DNA from: Arthrobacter sp. AZCC_0090 | GTDB taxonomy: Bacteria; Actinomycetota; Actinomycetes; Actinomycetales; Micrococcaceae | Assembly: GCF_014207375.1 (NCBI RefSeq) | Contig: NZ_JACHEE010000004.1 | Coordinates: 310,001 to 374,000, forward strand | Direction: 5' to 3' | Length of the DNA stretch: 64,000 nucleotides | Shown: piece by piece, positions 61,264 through 64,000 of the stretch | How the letters are laid out: the number at the start of each line of letters is the position of its first letter | How positions within the stretch are numbered: the stretch's first letter is position 1 | The notes under the pieces: model-generated | Told to the model about the DNA's origin: nothing | Database searches by the model: none | Seen by the model: only the letters and a program-made list of their open reading frames with translations | Program-made: the position numbers and the translations under genes

Positions 61264-62352
61264 ATGGGTAACAACGGCTCATATACTGGACTTGACCTTA
61301 GCGGCAGACGGACGAAACGGGGCACGATGGCGGATGGGAAGCGCTCGCCAGCGATGCGTGATGTCGCATCGGCAGCATCCGTCTCGGCCCAAACCGTCTC
61401 CCGGGTGTTGAGTGGCCACCCCAATGTCCAAGAAGCCACCCGGGCAAGGGTATTGGCCGCCGTTGAACGCCTTGGCTATCACCGCAACAACACGGCCCGG
61501 GCCCTCGTCACGGGCAAATCGAAGACGGTGGGCGTCGTGTCCCTCGCCTCAAGTTTCTATTCGCGTGCCTCGCTGGCATTGGGCATAGAGCACGCCGCCC
61601 GCCAATCCGGCTATACCGTCAACACGGCGACGACGGCGACACTGGACACTTCGGCCGTGAGCGAGGCCATCAACCGGCTCATCCTGCAGGGCGTCGACGG
61701 GCTCATCATCGCCGTACCGCTGCTCGACGTCGATGACTCGCTCGAGGCGCTCACGCGCCTCAAGCCCACGGTGACCCTCGATGGCTCGCGCACTTCGGCG
61801 GCGGACGTCGTCGCAATCGACCAGACCACCGCAGTCCGGATCGCTACGAAACACCTGCTCGACCTCGGCCACCGGACCGTCTGGCACGTCGCAGGTCCCG
61901 AGGAGTGGAATGACGCAGCGAGCAGGGTTGCCGGCTGGCGTGCCACCTTGGAGGAGGCCAACCGTGAGGTCCCGCCGGTACTGCACGGCGATTGGTCACC
62001 CGAGTCCGGCTATAGCAACGGACTGATCCTAGGCAGGATGCCGGAGGTCACGGCCGTCCTGGTTGCCAGTGACGAGATGGCGTTCGGTCTCATGCGCGCA
62101 ATGGCCGAACTGGGCCGCCGCGTGCCGGAAGACGTGTCCGTGGTCGGCATCGATGACATAGCGCTGGCCGCCTACGCGACGCCCCCGTTGACCACCGTCA
62201 GCCAATCCTTCGAGGCGACGGGACAGCGCGCGTTCTTCCACTTGTTGCGGCAGATGAGGGACCCGGAAACGGTGCAGGAACCTGAATTGGTAACACCGAG
62301 GCTCATCGTGCGCGGGACGACGGCGGCCGCTAGGGACGGGGCGCAGGGTTGA
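61264..62352 (+). CDS. LacI-family transcriptional regulator
   Basis: 362 residues. The DNA-binding head is MRDVASAASVSAQTVSRVLSGHPNVQEATRARVLAAVERLGYHRN, followed by the periplasmic-binding-like ligand domain (KTVGVVSLASSFYSRASLALGIEHAARQSGY, LDGSRTSAADVVAIDQTTA, VGIDDIALAAYATPPLTTV). The ATG at 61264 has AAGGAG nine bases upstream; a later ATG at 61327 is possible. It follows GH101 by 117 bases on the same strand and probably controls it. Confidence 0.9.
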   Translation: MGNNGSYTGLDLSGRRTKRGTMADGKRSPAMRDVASAASVSAQTVSRVLSGHPNVQEATRARVLAAVERLGYHRNNTARALVTGKSKTVGVVSLASSFYSRASLALGIEHAARQSGYTVNTATTATLDTSAVSEAINRLILQGVDGLIIAVPLLDVDDSLEALTRLKPTVTLDGSRTSAADVVAIDQTTAVRIATKHLLDLGHRTVWHVAGPEEWNDAASRVAGWRATLEEANREVPPVLHGDWSPESGYSNGLILGRMPEVTAVLVASDEMAFGLMRAMAELGRRVPEDVSVVGIDDIALAAYATPPLTTVSQSFEATGQRAFFHLLRQMRDPETVQEPELVTPRLIVRGTTAAARDGAQG

Positions 62353-62706
62353 TTGAGGCGAAATAGGGGTGAGTCGGTATGCGCTTCATTTCCGGCGTCG
62401 GAGCGCCGCTCGGTGTCTGCATAAGTTCGTCCGGAGTGGCCTGCTGCAAGCCGGGTGTCATCGTGTTTCCTGGATTGCTTTTTGGTTCCGTTTGATCCGG
62501 TCGCTTGGGGATGGGGCGGGGAGCAGTGTGCCTGCTCCCCGCCCCCTTGGCAACGGACCCGGGCTCCTGCGCCCGACTTTCGGGTTACCTGTTGCGATGG
62601 AATATGCAGGGTCTGGTGTCCGATGCGGCTTTGTGGGGGCCCGCGATGGCAGCTGTTGGGCGAGTCAGGCTCCGGCCCTGGGCAGTAACCTGGCTGATGG
62701 GCTCTC
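62353..62706. other. Gene-free stretch with a convergent terminator
   Basis: 354 bases between the convergent LacI and DctA-type genes. Long open frames here are by-products of the G/C-rich composition. The only structure seen is the hairpin at 62513-62545. Confidence 0.6.
62513..62545. terminator. Hairpin between lacI and dctA
   Basis: A perfect 13-bp stem (GGGGCGGGGAGCA and its complement) with a 7-base loop. It could serve either of the two converging genes; T-runs are weak on both sides. Confidence 0.55.
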
Positions 62707-64000
62707 TCAGCGGGTCAGGGCTGGTTCCGTGAGCTGGAGTTTTTCCGCCTCGGTGGGCACGAAACCTGCTTTTAGCTCGGATTGGAGCTTCTCGGTGTCG
62801 AGCGCGTGCTGCCACTTGGCGACGGCGACGCACGAGACGATATTGGCCACAGTGCTCGTGAGGGCGCGGGCTTCGCTCATGAAGCGGTCGATGCCGACGA
62901 TGAGGGCCACGCCCGCAACCGGAAGCGTGGGCATGATCGTCAGGGTCGCGACGAGGGCGACGAAGCCGCTGCCCGTCACGCCCGCTGCGCCCTTGGAGGT
63001 CAGGAGCATCATCCCGAGCATGAGCAGGATCTGGTCCCAGCTCAGGTGGATGTCGCAGGCCTGGGCGATGAACATCGAGGAGAGCGTGAGATAGACCGCG
63101 GTGCCAGTGAGGTTGAAGGAGTAGCCGGTCGGGACCACGAGGCCGACCACGCCACGGTCGCAGCCGATGCGCTCAAGTTTGGAGAGCAGGCGCGGAAGGA
63201 CGGGTTCGCTTGAGGATGTGGCGAGGACGATGAGGAACTCGTCGCGGAAGTAGCGCAGGATCCGCCAGAGGCTGAAACCGGTGAGCTTCGCCAGGATGCC
63301 GAGGGCTACGACCACGAAGATGATGCATGCGGTGTAGAAGGCGAGGATCAGCATTCCGAGGTTGCCGATCGAGTGCGCTCCGTACTTGCCGACTGTGAAC
63401 GCCATGGCGCCGAACGCCCCGATGGGAGCGACCTTCATGAGGTAGCCGAACACGACGAACAGCAGCTTGTTGAAGCTGTTGACCACGTTCAGGGCCACCT
63501 GGCCGGGTGCGCCGAGTTTGCTGAAGGCGAAGCCGCAGAGCAGCGCGATGACGAGCACGGGCAGGACTTCGCCGTCGGCGAAGGCTCCGATGAAGGTGGT
63601 GGGGATGATGTTCAGCAGGAAGTCCGCCGGGTTGCTGCTGGGCAGCTGGGTTGTGTACTTCGAGGCGACCGAGGTATCGAGGTGGGCTGGGTTGATGTGC
63701 ATGCCCGCGCCCGGCTGGAAAAGCATGACCGCGCCCAGGCCGATGGCCAGTGCCACCAACGTGAGCACGTAGAACAAGCCCAGTGAACGGATCAGGGTCG
63801 GGCCGACCTTCTTGGTGTCGGTAAGGGAGGTGATGCCGCTGACGATGGTGCAGAAGACGATCGGCGCGATCATGAACTTGACGAGCTTCACGAAGCCGTC
63901 GCCGAGGGGCTTGAGGGAGGAACCGAGGTCGGGCCACAGCGCGCCAACGAGGATGCCGAGCGCGACGCCGATGAGTACCTGGACGTAGAGATGTCCGAGG
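62707..64000 (-). CDS. dctA: C4-dicarboxylate/cation symporter DctA (5' end cut)
   Basis: 431 residues are visible; the gene continues past the right edge, with LGHLYVQVLIGVALGILVGAL as the first visible part. The SDF family signature is clear: FVKLVKFMIAPIVFCTIVSGI, the re-entrant loop with SSSEPVLPRLLSKLERIG (a serine-rich motif), VVGLVVPTGYSFNLTGTAVYLTLSSMFIAQA, and LLTSKGAAGVTGSGFVALVATLTIMP. It imports succinate, malate, fumarate with Na+ or H+. About 15-20 N-terminal residues are missing. No two-component partner is in view. Confidence 0.92.
   Translation of the reverse strand, partial: LGHLYVQVLIGVALGILVGALWPDLGSSLKPLGDGFVKLVKFMIAPIVFCTIVSGITSLTDTKKVGPTLIRSLGLFYVLTLVALAIGLGAVMLFQPGAGMHINPAHLDTSVASKYTTQLPSSNPADFLLNIIPTTFIGAFADGEVLPVLVIALLCGFAFSKLGAPGQVALNVVNSFNKLLFVVFGYLMKVAPIGAFGAMAFTVGKYGAHSIGNLGMLILAFYTACIIFVVVALGILAKLTGFSLWRILRYFRDEFLIVLATSSSEPVLPRLLSKLERIGCDRGVVGLVVPTGYSFNLTGTAVYLTLSSMFIAQACDIHLSWDQILLMLGMMLLTSKGAAGVTGSGFVALVATLTIMPTLPVAGVALIVGIDRFMSEARALTSTVANIVSCVAVAKWQHALDTEKLQSELKAGFVPTEAEKLQLTEPALTR

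Noticed and set aside
62369..63094. Rightward 241-residue open frame at the right end
   Set aside because: It crosses the terminator and runs antisense to the conserved DctA sequence.

Overview
The window is high-GC, tightly packed DNA from an actinobacterium, most likely a flagellated member of the Micrococcaceae (Arthrobacter, Pseudarthrobacter or Paenarthrobacter type). Evidence for this is the G/C-rich third codon positions, frequent GTG starts, ATGA/TGATG gene overlaps, the DUF4193, MmyB-type HTH, DUF4389 and GH101 genes, and a flagellar locus in the actinobacterial order. No tRNA, rRNA, CRISPR array, transposase or prophage gene was recognised.

Layout. 1-2.3 kb: a decayed cluster of flavodoxin (cut by the window edge), aldo/keto reductase, cupin and MFS permease; three of the four are broken. 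2.3-5.1 kb: an oxidoreductase-DUF4389 operon divergent from a TetR regulator, with repeated GTACNNTGTAC operators. 5.2-22.1 kb: a flagellar locus. Leftward genes are fliC, fliD-fliS-orf, and flgB-flgC-fliE-fliF-fliG-fliH-fliI-fliJ-NlpC/P60-fliK-flgD-flgE; rightward genes are flgN-flgK-flgL-fliW. Three sequences fit a sigma-28 promoter with identical spacing (fliC, flgN and flgB). The switch, stator, export-gate and csrA genes are not in the window. A 98-bp imperfect palindrome occurs once on each side of the locus (5.1 and 24.8 kb), in opposite orientation.

22.3-34.2 kb: an amino-acid permease, a secreted AMIN-like protein, a DUF4193 protein, and an ABC importer operon ending in a fused glycerophosphodiesterase-inositol monophosphatase and a DUF6454 protein. 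This looks like uptake and stepwise dismantling of a glycerophosphodiester, perhaps glycerophosphoinositol. A second APC permease follows. 34.3-39.8 kb: a CitA/DcuS-like two-component system divergent from a nitrate/sulfonate-type ABC importer, with two CRP-like sites between them. 40-41.4 kb: a secreted protein with a recent internal duplication, and the remnant of an HTH regulator.

41.3-49.3 kb: a dextran/isomaltooligosaccharide locus (GH66 enzyme without a signal peptide, MalFG-type permeases, binding protein, GH13 alpha-glucosidase) divergent from a ROK regulator. 49.3-51.6 kb: YciI and SRPBCC proteins, a frameshifted EAL gene, and a PadR regulator. 51.7-56.3 kb: a catabolic module (metal-dependent amidohydrolase, MFS transporter, ornithine-cyclodeaminase-like enzyme) under a GntR/FCD regulator, with a shared TTTGGYATRCCAAA palindrome. 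56.5-62.4 kb: a 1528-residue secreted GH101 endo-alpha-N-acetylgalactosaminidase followed by a LacI regulator. 62.7 kb to the end: a leftward DctA-type dicarboxylate transporter, cut by the right edge.
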